NCBI GenBank assembly: GCA_024281015.1
Contig: JAMXLL010000309.1
Span: 1-33,516 of the forward strand
DNA length: 33,516 nt
Source: Candidatus Binataceae bacterium
GTDB taxonomy: Bacteria > Desulfobacterota > Binatia > Binatales > Binataceae
Direction: 5' to 3'
The translations under genes were made by a program, and so were the position numbers. The notes beneath the pieces were generated by a model. It saw only the letters and a program-made list of their open reading frames with translations, was not told where the DNA came from and did not search any database. Shown piece by piece: positions 8,192 through 14,244 of this stretch (position 1 is the stretch's first letter; each line of letters opens with the position of its first letter).

Positions 8192-8310
8192 GTCCCGCGT
8201 CTCGCCAGCGAAATCGCCGCCTTCATCGGCTTGCGCGCAACAGGCGCTCAGATCCGGTTCAGGTTATGGCGCGCAAGCGCCGCATACGCCGGCGCATCCG
8301 TACGCATTGA
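8188..8310 (+). CDS. Possible 40-residue Arg-rich peptide, coupled to the carboxypeptidase gene
   Basis: The ATG overlaps the upstream stop as ATGA, and GGGGGAGA lies just upstream, a better ribosome site than most genes here. The 40-codon frame is strikingly basic: about 17 Arg, with runs such as RKRRIRRRIR, plus several His. It has no hydrophobic segment and matches no family I recognise. It could be a nucleic-acid-binding micro-protein, or chance coding in Arg-favouring GC-rich DNA. Conservation between relatives would decide. The same DNA also lies in an open upstream extension of the alcohol dehydrogenase frame. Confidence 0.3.
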   Translation: MSPASRQRNRRLHRLARNRRSDPVQVMARKRRIRRRIRTH

Positions 8311-8461
8311 GGATCGTCAGGCCTCGATAAATTTCGAGGACGACAACCCCTTAGTCTCCGGTAGCTTCTCATTCCCGCACTATCGCCTGCCGCCTCAAAG
8401 TTTTAGATTTTCCGCACGGCCGGCTGCCCGGAAATGCACGGCCACCGTGAGGAGAATTATA

Positions 8462-9577
8462 ATGGCGAGAGCGCGAGCGGCGGTTCAGGTCGGTCCCCGC
8501 AGATATGAGGTGCAGCATTTCGAAATTCCCCAGGTTGGGCCCGACGATGCTGTGATGCGGGTCGAAGCGTGCGGCCTGTGTGGCAGTGATGTTGACCAAT
8601 ATGACGGCAAACTCAATGCGATGGGCCTTGCCTTCCCCATCATTCCCGGCCATGAACCAGTCGGTATCATCGAGGAAATTGGCCCGGAAGCTGCCCGCCG
8701 CTGGAGTCTTAAGCCAGGCGATCGCGTGGCGGTCGAGCCAACCTTGGGATGCGGCCGATGCCGCGCCTGCATGACCGGAAATTATCGGCGTTGCCGGATT
8801 GGGCGCTTCGGCACCAGGCTCTCTGCATATGGCTTTATCCCTACCTCGCTTAAGCCCGCATTGTGGGGCGGACTGGCGGAGTACATGTACCTTGATTCGA
8901 GTGCGGCCGTGCACCGGGTTTCGGCCAACGTTCCCGCAGACCTCGCCGTCCTGTTTCAGCCCCTCGCCGCCGGAATCAGCTGGGCGCACCGGGAACCAAA
9001 CACCCGCGTGGGTGACACCGTCGTCATTTTCGGGGCAGGACAGCGCGGACTGACCTCGGTGATTGCGGCTCGGGAAGCTGGAGCGCGGCTGGTGTTGGTG
9101 GTCGCTCGCCGGCAGAGCGAATATCGGCTTGCACTAGCTCGCGATTTCGGTGCTGATGAAACAATCTTCAGTGATGAGAATGTAGTCAAACGAGTGCGGG
9201 AAATGACTGATGGTGAAGGTGCCGATGTTGTCGTTGACGTGACGGCTGAAACCATGGCGCCGATTCCGGCTGCGGTCGAAATTGCCAAGGCCGGCGGCAC
9301 TATCGTCCTGGCCGGAGTCAAGGGACCGGGGGTGCATCTGCAGGCAGTCGAACACGATCGAATATTTGCGAAGGAATTGACAATCAAGGGGGTCAAGAAC
9401 GCGGACTACGGTTCGTTTGAAATCGCTATCAACTTGATTGAGGCCGGGACATACCCGATTGAGAAAATGCATACTCACAGCTTCGGACTGAGCAGCCTCG
9501 AGCAAGCCCTGCTGACCCTGGCAGGGCGGGTGGCCGGCGAAAATGCGATAAGCGTTTCGATAAATCCGGTGCTGTAA
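8462..9577 (+). CDS. Zinc-dependent alcohol dehydrogenase (MDR superfamily)
   Basis: A 371-residue medium-chain dehydrogenase that oxidises an alcohol or polyol using NAD(P). The catalytic zinc site is GLCGSD (Cys40) with the GHE pair (His64, Glu65). The structural zinc lobe has the full Cys set 97, 100, 103 and 111 (CGRCRACMTGNYRRC). The cofactor fold begins VVIFGAGQRGLTSV (GAGQRG at 191-196), followed by the basic VVARRQSEYR, which hints at possible NADP use. The ATG at 8462 has TGAGGAG 7 bases upstream; the frame is open for 77 more codons upstream, but that part has no family similarity. A cyclase-family gene starts 50 bases downstream on the same strand with its own ribosome site, suggesting a two-gene catabolic unit. 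The substrate is unknown. Confidence 0.92.
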   Translation: MARARAAVQVGPRRYEVQHFEIPQVGPDDAVMRVEACGLCGSDVDQYDGKLNAMGLAFPIIPGHEPVGIIEEIGPEAARRWSLKPGDRVAVEPTLGCGRCRACMTGNYRRCRIGRFGTRLSAYGFIPTSLKPALWGGLAEYMYLDSSAAVHRVSANVPADLAVLFQPLAAGISWAHREPNTRVGDTVVIFGAGQRGLTSVIAAREAGARLVLVVARRQSEYRLALARDFGADETIFSDENVVKRVREMTDGEGADVVVDVTAETMAPIPAAVEIAKAGGTIVLAGVKGPGVHLQAVEHDRIFAKELTIKGVKNADYGSFEIAINLIEAGTYPIEKMHTHSFGLSSLEQALLTLAGRVAGENAISVSINPVL

Positions 9578-9627
9578 AGCAGGCGCCACAGTTTGTAACC
9601 GCGATCAAGCAGCAAGGAGAAGCAGTT

Positions 9628-10590
9628 ATGGCCAGCAAGAGTATCAGCGAAGTGCTGAAAGATGCGCCCAGGAATTGGGGAAGATGGGGCGCCAACGACG
9701 AAATCGGTGCGCTGAATTTCCTCACCAACGAAGAGGTTTTGCGCGGCGTCAGGGCTGTCAAACAGGGCCGCGTTTTTATGCTCGGAGTACCGGTCGCGCG
9801 GCCGCAGGGAGACCCAACTCATCCTATTCGCTCGCAGCCGATTCATACTTTAACTATGGACGAAGGTTTCTATATCAGCGGCAGGGCCCAGCCCTTCCCG
9901 GGAGGCCTTAAGTATTCCGACGATGTGGTAACGATGTTCCCGCAAAGTACTACTCAGTACGATGCACTCGGCCACGCCTGGTATGGCGACCATCTCTATA
10001 ACGGCTATGATCCGAAGACTACCATTGGCGGTCTGCAAAAGTGCTCAATTCAGCCCATCGCCGAGCATGGCATCGTCGGGCGTGGCATTCTGCTCGACGC
10101 CGCACGCTACAAAGGCAAGAAGCATCTCGATCGCGGTGAGGGCGTGACCCTGGCAGATTTACAGGCCATCGCGAACAAGCAGGGAGTTACTATCGAAAAA
10201 CACGATATACTTGTAATCCATACGGGATGGCTCAACCGCTACTATGAGGAAGGTGCGCAGGCGCTCTTCCCTGCAGGCGCTGATTACGATGAACCCGGCC
10301 TCGAATATAGTCAGGAGCTTGTCCAGTGGTTCCACGACATGGAAATCCCCTCGATCAGTGCCGACACGATTGGTTGTGAGCAGGGCATCAATAAGCAAAT
10401 AGGCGGTCTCGGGATGCTGCATGCCGCCTTGTTGTGCAACCTGGGCGTCGTTTTCAATGAAATAGTCTGGCTAAAGGATCTTGCCGCGAGCTGCCAGGAA
10501 GACGGCCAGTATACTTTCTTCTTCGCGGGTGCTCCACTCAAGTTGGTTTACGGGTGCGGCTCGGCGGTGAACCCGATAGCAATCAAGTAG
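9628..10590 (+). CDS. Cyclase-family (kynurenine formamidase-like) metal-dependent hydrolase
   Basis: A 320-residue member of the cyclase family (PF04199), which holds kynurenine formamidase, isatin hydrolase and many uncharacterised hydrolases. The N-terminal NWGRWGANDEIGALNFLT and the metal-site block TTQYDALGHAWYGDHLYNG (Asp112, His116) identify it. In kynurenine formamidase the motif is HxGTHxDxPxH; here Gln110 replaces the first His of the HxD pair, a pattern typical of the larger-cyclase subgroup rather than an oddity of this copy. The later segments GRGILLDAARYKG and LVIHTGWLNRYYEE, with SADTIGCEQG near the end, are also family-typical. The ribosome site is AAGGAG. It probably forms a transcription unit with the upstream alcohol dehydrogenase. 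The substrate cannot be named. Confidence 0.9.
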   Translation: MASKSISEVLKDAPRNWGRWGANDEIGALNFLTNEEVLRGVRAVKQGRVFMLGVPVARPQGDPTHPIRSQPIHTLTMDEGFYISGRAQPFPGGLKYSDDVVTMFPQSTTQYDALGHAWYGDHLYNGYDPKTTIGGLQKCSIQPIAEHGIVGRGILLDAARYKGKKHLDRGEGVTLADLQAIANKQGVTIEKHDILVIHTGWLNRYYEEGAQALFPAGADYDEPGLEYSQELVQWFHDMEIPSISADTIGCEQGINKQIGGLGMLHAALLCNLGVVFNEIVWLKDLAASCQEDGQYTFFFAGAPLKLVYGCGSAVNPIAIK

Positions 10591-10654
10591 ACAACAGTTC
10601 AGCGCAGGCTGGGGTTCGCACCTGCGGTCCCAAAGCGCCGGCAAAAGTCCGGAC

Positions 10655-11572
10655 TTAAGCTTCGGCCGCGGATGCGGCAGCGATGGCAGCGGCGGTGCGG
10701 ACCTCGCCGAAGTGGATCTTCGAGAGGTCGAACTGTTCGAGCGCCCGGCACATGCTTTCGAGGGCGGCTTTGCATGAGGGTACGTTCTTGCGGGCGCGGG
10801 TGAGCGGATTACACCGCGCCACAACATAGTTCTTCAAATAAGGATGCGTGAGACCCCGCTTTTTGGCACGCGCAATCAAATCGTTGAGCAGCTCATCGGC
10901 CCGTTCAACTTGGGCGGCACGTTGCTCTCGCTCTCCGAAAGCATCTGCCAGCGGCTCGTTCAAGAACTTGTCGACGCGGCTCAGCAATGGGCTATAAACA
11001 GCACCCGAAAAGCGGGGTCTTTTCTCATAGATGAGCCCAAGCGTGGCGAAGTGCGGCCGCTCGAACTCAAAGGCAAAGGTCTTTTCTGCAGCGCGAGGAT
11101 TAGCTGCCAGTCTGCCTCGGTACATGCGGATGACTTCGAGTGCCTTGTCGCGGAGGTTGTGTACCTTTTCCGTATTGAGGGCCAGAATCTGGAACGCGAC
11201 GTCCGGGTCGGGGATTACAATTGCCGGAATTGTTTCGGCTGCGAGTTTTACTGCCGCCGCGCGGCGGTGATTTCCATTGGGCGTCCAATATTCGCCTGAC
11301 TCAGTGCGGACCGCGACGATTGGCTCCGTATACCTGCCGAGCTTCTTCATCACTTCCGTCATCCGCTTTGCATGAGCTGGCGAGAGATCGCGTTGAAATG
11401 GGGTCGGCTTCACCAGTGGCGCCGGCAGCAAAGCAAAAATATGCCATTTATGGCCGATCGGCTCCTGGAACGCGCACAGCGCCGCACCTCCGTCCGACTC
11501 GATTTGACGGGCAAGTTCGACGACGGCCGCCGGAGCTGAGCCGCCGGCGGGATATACACGGAGCTCATTCAT
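10655..11572 (-). CDS. ParB/Srx-type N-terminal domain protein of unknown function
   Basis: A 305-residue protein with a ParB-like (ParB/RepB/Spo0J) domain in its first half. The block PTPFQRDLSPAHAKRMTEVM corresponds to ParB box I, and EYWTPNGNHRRAAAVKL contains the GxHRRxAA signature of box II (CTP/ATP-binding in ParB and sulfiredoxin relatives). The second half (about 150-305) is helical and charged, with EFERPHFATLGLIYEKRPRFSG and repeated Arg/Glu/Ala segments. I do not recognise it, and no canonical ParB helix-turn-helix or ParA partner is present. It is therefore not a standard segregation protein. Stand-alone ParB-domain proteins of this kind occur near mobile elements, and this one starts 160 bases from the decayed island. 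It is convergent with the cyclase gene. Confidence 0.7.
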   Translation of the reverse strand: MNELRVYPAGGSAPAAVVELARQIESDGGAALCAFQEPIGHKWHIFALLPAPLVKPTPFQRDLSPAHAKRMTEVMKKLGRYTEPIVAVRTESGEYWTPNGNHRRAAAVKLAAETIPAIVIPDPDVAFQILALNTEKVHNLRDKALEVIRMYRGRLAANPRAAEKTFAFEFERPHFATLGLIYEKRPRFSGAVYSPLLSRVDKFLNEPLADAFGEREQRAAQVERADELLNDLIARAKKRGLTHPYLKNYVVARCNPLTRARKNVPSCKAALESMCRALEQFDLSKIHFGEVRTAAAIAAASAAEA

Positions 11573-11733
11573 GGGCGACTCAAGCTGTCCGTTCGTCAGC
11601 GCTCGCAGGAAAATTCCCGGTCAATAATTCCTCCTCCCGTACTGAGCCAGAGAGAGCGGGATTCGCAGCCCACCCCGTCCTCCAGCGGTAAACCGCGAAC
11701 ACACTTATAAAGTTTTTTCGCAACAACAACGCT

Positions 11734-11795
11734 GGCTACGCCCTGTGCCCGAGTGGCCGCACTGCGGGCATTACGTCTTTGGCGAAGCGCTCCAT
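11734..11795 (-). pseudogene. Direct repeat copy A: orphan 3' end of a flavin monooxygenase gene (candidate att site)
   Basis: Read on the minus strand this encodes MERFAKDVMPAVRPLGHRA and a TAG stop, identical to the C-terminus of the LLM gene at 13051 except that the last residue is Ala instead of Met. No start and no matching upstream coding are attached. Just upstream, another frame reads FFSQLV, which loosely recalls INQLV of the intact gene, but two stops intervene in frame. It may be an attachment-site copy or the remnant of a paralogue. Confidence 0.7.
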
Positions 11796-11984
11796 CGAAA
11801 TCCAAGTCCGGAATTATCACGAGTTGGCTGAAGAATCGATGGAGGCGCGGTAGGCCGCCCGTTTGACCAGAATATACTCGTTCGTCAGTCCCGCGTCGTA
11901 ACCTTGCTACTGCTGTCAAATCCAAATTTGTCTCCACAATTCTGACTTGCGGCCACAATTCGGGTCACGAGGTCGAATTCGTGA

Positions 11985-12158
11985 CCCTTGAGACGAGATG
12001 GTGGCGTGCTTCAAGAGACTGAACTTGCCGTCTTGACGGTCGATCTGCCCGAATATGAGCTCGAGGCCAAGCGGCCTCAGATTCCTGATCAACTAGGGCC
12101 AGTTCGCGCATCACGTTATATCAACTTAGGAGAGGGCGATGTTGCTTTGATATTGTAG
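11985..12158 (+). pseudogene. Orphan C-terminal fragment, possibly CN-hydrolase (nitrilase) family
   Basis: After an in-frame TGA, 57 codons stay open to TAG at 12156 and read like a real protein tail: RRDGGVLQETELAVLTVDLP, then EYELEAKRPQ and PVRASRYINLGEGD. The pattern of DG, a short spacer, a hydrophobic strand ending in DL and a following Arg-rich helix resembles the C-terminal end of nitrilase-superfamily enzymes. It is too short for certainty. There is no good start (a TTG at 11988 only), and nothing upstream continues the domain, so it is most likely a broken gene brought in with, or cut by, the mobile segment. Confidence 0.35.
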
Positions 12159-12160
12159 GT

Positions 12161-12469
12161 TTAACGGTGTCGAGTTCTGCGCTGCCACTCCGCAGGGTCA
12201 CGACTCACGTGGAGCACGGCAAGCACGACAATGATGCTGTCATCGACGGCGAAATATACGGCCTAAGCGAATCGCCTCAGAAGGGCCCGACGAATACCGC
12301 CGCGCAGCTCTTGATACTGGAGGGGTCCGTTGCCAATGCGGTTATAGGTTGCTCGGAGCTCGTCGAGGAACTCCACCCCAAGTCCCGATTGTTCGCTCTC
12401 GTATCATTCGAATGCCGCCTCTACGTCGAGATCGGCGGACGGCTCCGAGAGCAACCGATTTTCGGTCAC
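12161..12469 (-). pseudogene. RelE/ParE-type toxin pseudogene with two in-frame stops
   Basis: Translating from a GTG that overlaps the antitoxin stop (GTGA) gives a 102-codon frame with the full plan of a RelE/ParE-superfamily toxin: SADLDVEAAFE-stop-YE, then GLGVEFLDELRATYNRIGNG, YQELRGGIRRALLRRF, stop, AVYFAVDDSIIVVLAVLHVS and RDPAEWQRR at the C-terminus. Codon 22 is TGA (12404-12406), where the family has Trp (FEWY). Codon 69 is TAG (12263-12265), where a Tyr is usual. TGA is a normal stop in this genome, so both are inactivating. Otherwise the reading frame is intact over its whole length, which suggests recent inactivation by point mutation. Its partner antitoxin gene upstream is undamaged. 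Confidence 0.85.
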
Positions 12470-12699
12470 CGAGGCTTTTTGGCCCTTTTGACCAAGCTAT
12501 CGACGATGTTGAATGCTGAGTGGCTACGATTCGGGTCACGCCGGTATCCAGCGAGCCGCTCCTCCGCGAGTTCTAGATGGCTTTCCGGAACTGGGAGCTC
12601 TCCGGGCCTCTCCGCAATTCGGTCCCATAGATCCTGTAGATACCGAACCTGCTCACGCTTGGAGAGTTCGGCAAATCCAGGTGGTTCCGGAATCGTCAT
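12466..12699 (-). CDS. Addiction-module antitoxin (PF09720-type), orphaned
   Basis: A 77-residue protein of the putative addiction-module component family. It shows the usual pattern: an N-terminal helix (FAELSKREQVRYLQDLWDRIA), a central LPVPESHLELAEERLAGYRRDP and a basic C-terminus. Such antitoxins neutralise a RelE/ParE-like toxin and often repress their own promoter. Here the toxin gene overlaps by four bases (GTGA), as in a normal module, but carries two stop codons. The antitoxin could therefore survive as an antidote to toxins of other elements, or is simply on its way to loss. The ATG at 12699 has only a weak ribosome site (GGGA). Confidence 0.85.
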   Translation of the reverse strand: MTIPEPPGFAELSKREQVRYLQDLWDRIAERPGELPVPESHLELAEERLAGYRRDPNRSHSAFNIVDSLVKRAKKPR

Positions 12700-12754
12700 G
12701 TGCTGTATCCCTTAATCCCCGATCCGACAATACCGAAACCCCATGCGACCGCCA

Positions 12755-12973
12755 ATGGTGACCTAGAGGCGACGTCATTCGGCTTCAAGTTGGGTCGCGC
12801 GCATGTCAGAGGGGTCCAAATGGATTACTACCTATCTGCAGAACGGCGGCACGCTGGAGCACGCTCCAGACCATCGCGAACCACGAATCGCCACACACCA
12901 CCAAACTCTACGATCGTACCACGAGCAACTCACGTTCGATGCCAAGGCGCTGCTCGATACACTGAGCGCTTAG
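12755..12973 (+). pseudogene. Tyrosine recombinase (phage-type integrase) C-terminal remnant with frameshifts
   Basis: On the plus strand the C-terminal catalytic part of a tyrosine recombinase can be read across two frames: ITTYLQNGGTLEHA (12824-12865), then after one extra base QTIANHESPHTTKLYDRT (12867-12919), then after one missing base HEQLTFDAKALLDTLSA ending at TAG 12971-12973. The nucleophile Tyr in KLYDRT is codon 12909-12911. The upstream HxxR box is damaged (it reads HVR around 12801, one codon short). Nothing further upstream is recognisable, so the N-terminal arm and core-binding domains are gone. The 3' end lies 75 bases from the right-hand direct repeat, the usual position of an integrase near its attachment site. 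Confidence 0.8.
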
Positions 12974-13048
12974 CCCTTCATCGGGGAAATATGCACTGTT
13001 CGAAATGCGTTGGCGATAATCGCGAAAGGCCATTATCCACGGCCCTCC

Positions 13049-13110
13049 GGCTACATCCTGTGCCCGAGTGGCCGCACTGCGGGCATTACGTCTTTGGCGA
13101 AGCGCTCCAT
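13049..13110. repeat. Direct repeat copy B (candidate att site) in the 3' end of the flavin monooxygenase gene
   Basis: The partner of the repeat at 11734-11795: 60 of 62 bases identical, same orientation. It covers the last 20 codons of the monooxygenase gene including its TAG stop, which is how an att site inside a gene end keeps the gene intact after integration. Confidence 0.75.
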
Positions 13111-14124
13111 TGCGGTCATGACATCCTTGTGGGGTATGCGGCCGCCGGGATTGAACCAGCAGACGAGTTGGTTGATGCGGGCGCCCTCATAGATCTGGTT
13201 GATGCGTTGAATACAATCGCCGGCTGGCCCGAACACGCCCATGGTCGGGTAAACTTCCTCCCAGCCGATTGTGGCAGCCCGTTCCCGTACCTGCTGCAAG
13301 TATTGATATGAGCCCTCGTATTGACCGCGGCCGCCAGCCTTGGCCTGCTCACCGATGGTCCGAAAGTAATGCATCATTGAGGGCTCAAACTGGGCTCGTA
13401 CCTGCTGCGGACTGTCACCGGGGCTGACGAAGAACAGCGCTGCGACGTCCCGCGCCTCCTCCGGGTGATTTGCCCGGCTGAGCGCGTCGCGGTATTTGCG
13501 AACGTGCTCGAAGAAGCCGGGCATCGGATTGAGTGGCGATGCCGCCATTACATCCAAATTGTGCAATCCGGCGATCTCAGCAGTGTCCGGGCTGTTCGCC
13601 GCGATCCGTAGCGGCGGATGTGGTTTTTGCATCGGTCTGGGCGCCAGTGCGGTCGCCGGAAACTCAAAATACCGGCCCTTGTGTTCGAAATGGTCGCTGG
13701 TCCATGCTTTGACAATTACCTCGAGTCCTTCTTCGAAGCGCGCGCGGCTTTCGTCGCGTGATACGCCAAAACCCTGGAAATGGAGGGCAATAGTGCCTCG
13801 GCCGACCCCCACGTCCAGCCGCCCACCAGTGAGAATGTCAGCGACCGCGGTTTCTTCGGCTATTCGCAGCGGGTGATGGAGCGGCACCAGGATGACGCCG
13901 GAGCCAAACCTGATGCGGCGGGTGCGCTGTGCGGCCGCGACGGCAACATACAGCGGTGCCGGCATGATCGAGAAGGGACGGAAGAAATGCAGTTCCGCCA
14001 GCCAGGCAATATCGAATCCGAGCTGATCGGCCAGCACTATCTGTTCGATTGTTTCGTTATACCGAATCGGCTCCGCTTGGTCGGGGGCGCACGGAAGTTG
14101 ATAGAATAAACCAAAACGCACCAC
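13051..14124 (-). CDS. LLM-class flavin-dependent oxidoreductase (luciferase-like monooxygenase)
   Basis: A 357-residue TIM-barrel protein of the bacterial luciferase-like family, which uses reduced FMN or F420 to oxidise varied substrates. Family blocks in order are VRFGLFYQLP, IVLADQLGFDIAWLAELHF, RIRFGSGVILVPLHHPLRIAEETAVADILTGGRLDVGVGRG (about 70-110), FPATALAPRPMQKPHPPLRIAANSP, and the C-terminal VFGPAGDCIQRINQI. The start is GTG at 14124 with AAGGAGAG just upstream. The gene's last 20 codons are duplicated at 11734-11795, on the far side of a decayed integrative element. The substrate is unknown; a reduced-flavin supplier is present in the window at 4073-4549. Confidence 0.92.
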   Translation of the reverse strand: MVRFGLFYQLPCAPDQAEPIRYNETIEQIVLADQLGFDIAWLAELHFFRPFSIMPAPLYVAVAAAQRTRRIRFGSGVILVPLHHPLRIAEETAVADILTGGRLDVGVGRGTIALHFQGFGVSRDESRARFEEGLEVIVKAWTSDHFEHKGRYFEFPATALAPRPMQKPHPPLRIAANSPDTAEIAGLHNLDVMAASPLNPMPGFFEHVRKYRDALSRANHPEEARDVAALFFVSPGDSPQQVRAQFEPSMMHYFRTIGEQAKAGGRGQYEGSYQYLQQVRERAATIGWEEVYPTMGVFGPAGDCIQRINQIYEGARINQLVCWFNPGGRIPHKDVMTAMERFAKDVMPAVRPLGHRM

Positions 14125-14177
14125 TCTCTCCTTGGGGTAACGCGCACCTACGCTCTGGAGAGGATTTACTAAATCAA

Positions 14178-14207
14178 CCAGGGCTCTGACAAACGTCAGA
14201 GTCCTGG
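14178..14207 (-). terminator. Hairpin terminator after the ammonium transporter operon
   Basis: A 13-bp stem with one G-T pair (CCAGGACTCTGAC / GTCAGAGCCCTGG on the minus strand) and a 4-base loop, followed by TTGATTTAGT. The stem is strong but the T tract is interrupted. Its place 38 bases after the amt stop fits termination of the minus-strand operon before the monooxygenase gene. Confidence 0.6.
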
Positions 14208-14244
14208 CAGTTCAGGCCGAATGATTCGTGAGGCGAGGCGACGG

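Larger units (their letters stand above)
11734..13110. mobile_element. Decayed integrative element flanked by a 62-bp direct repeat
   Basis: A 62-bp sequence at 11734-11795 recurs in the same orientation at 13049-13110 with two mismatches (53 consecutive bases identical). The right copy is the last 20 codons of the intact flavin monooxygenase gene. Between the copies lie a frameshifted tyrosine-recombinase C-terminus next to the right repeat, a type II toxin-antitoxin pair with a dead toxin, and a possible CN-hydrolase tail. This is the architecture of an integrative element that used a gene 3' end as attachment site, with the repeats as attL and attR. It is inferred to be immobile. A plain duplication of the gene's 3' end is the alternative. 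Confidence 0.6.

Noticed and set aside
8231-8461. N-terminal extension of the alcohol dehydrogenase by 77 codons
   Set aside because: No similarity to the family, while TGAGGAG and ATG 8462 give a normal MDR start.
10609-10640. GGGGTTCGCACC-like stretch resembling a tRNA T arm
   Set aside because: No acceptor, D or anticodon arms can be folded around it; only a 6-bp stem.
11596-11958. Minus-strand 120-codon open frame across the left direct repeat
   Set aside because: It reads the repeat in a different frame from the recognisable MERFAKDVMPAVRPLG tail and has no family similarity; it is a shadow frame.
12404-12406. TGA in the toxin frame as a recoded Trp or selenocysteine
   Set aside because: TGA ends many intact genes here (actA, carboxypeptidase, glycosyltransferase), and a second stop (TAG) follows in the same frame, so decay is the simpler reading.
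12167-13311. Two long plus-strand open frames (12167-12715 and 12700-13311) through the island
   Set aside because: They are antisense to the toxin/antitoxin and to the LLM gene, or cut across the integrase remnant in the wrong frame; their translations are low-quality Arg/Ser/Pro-rich text.
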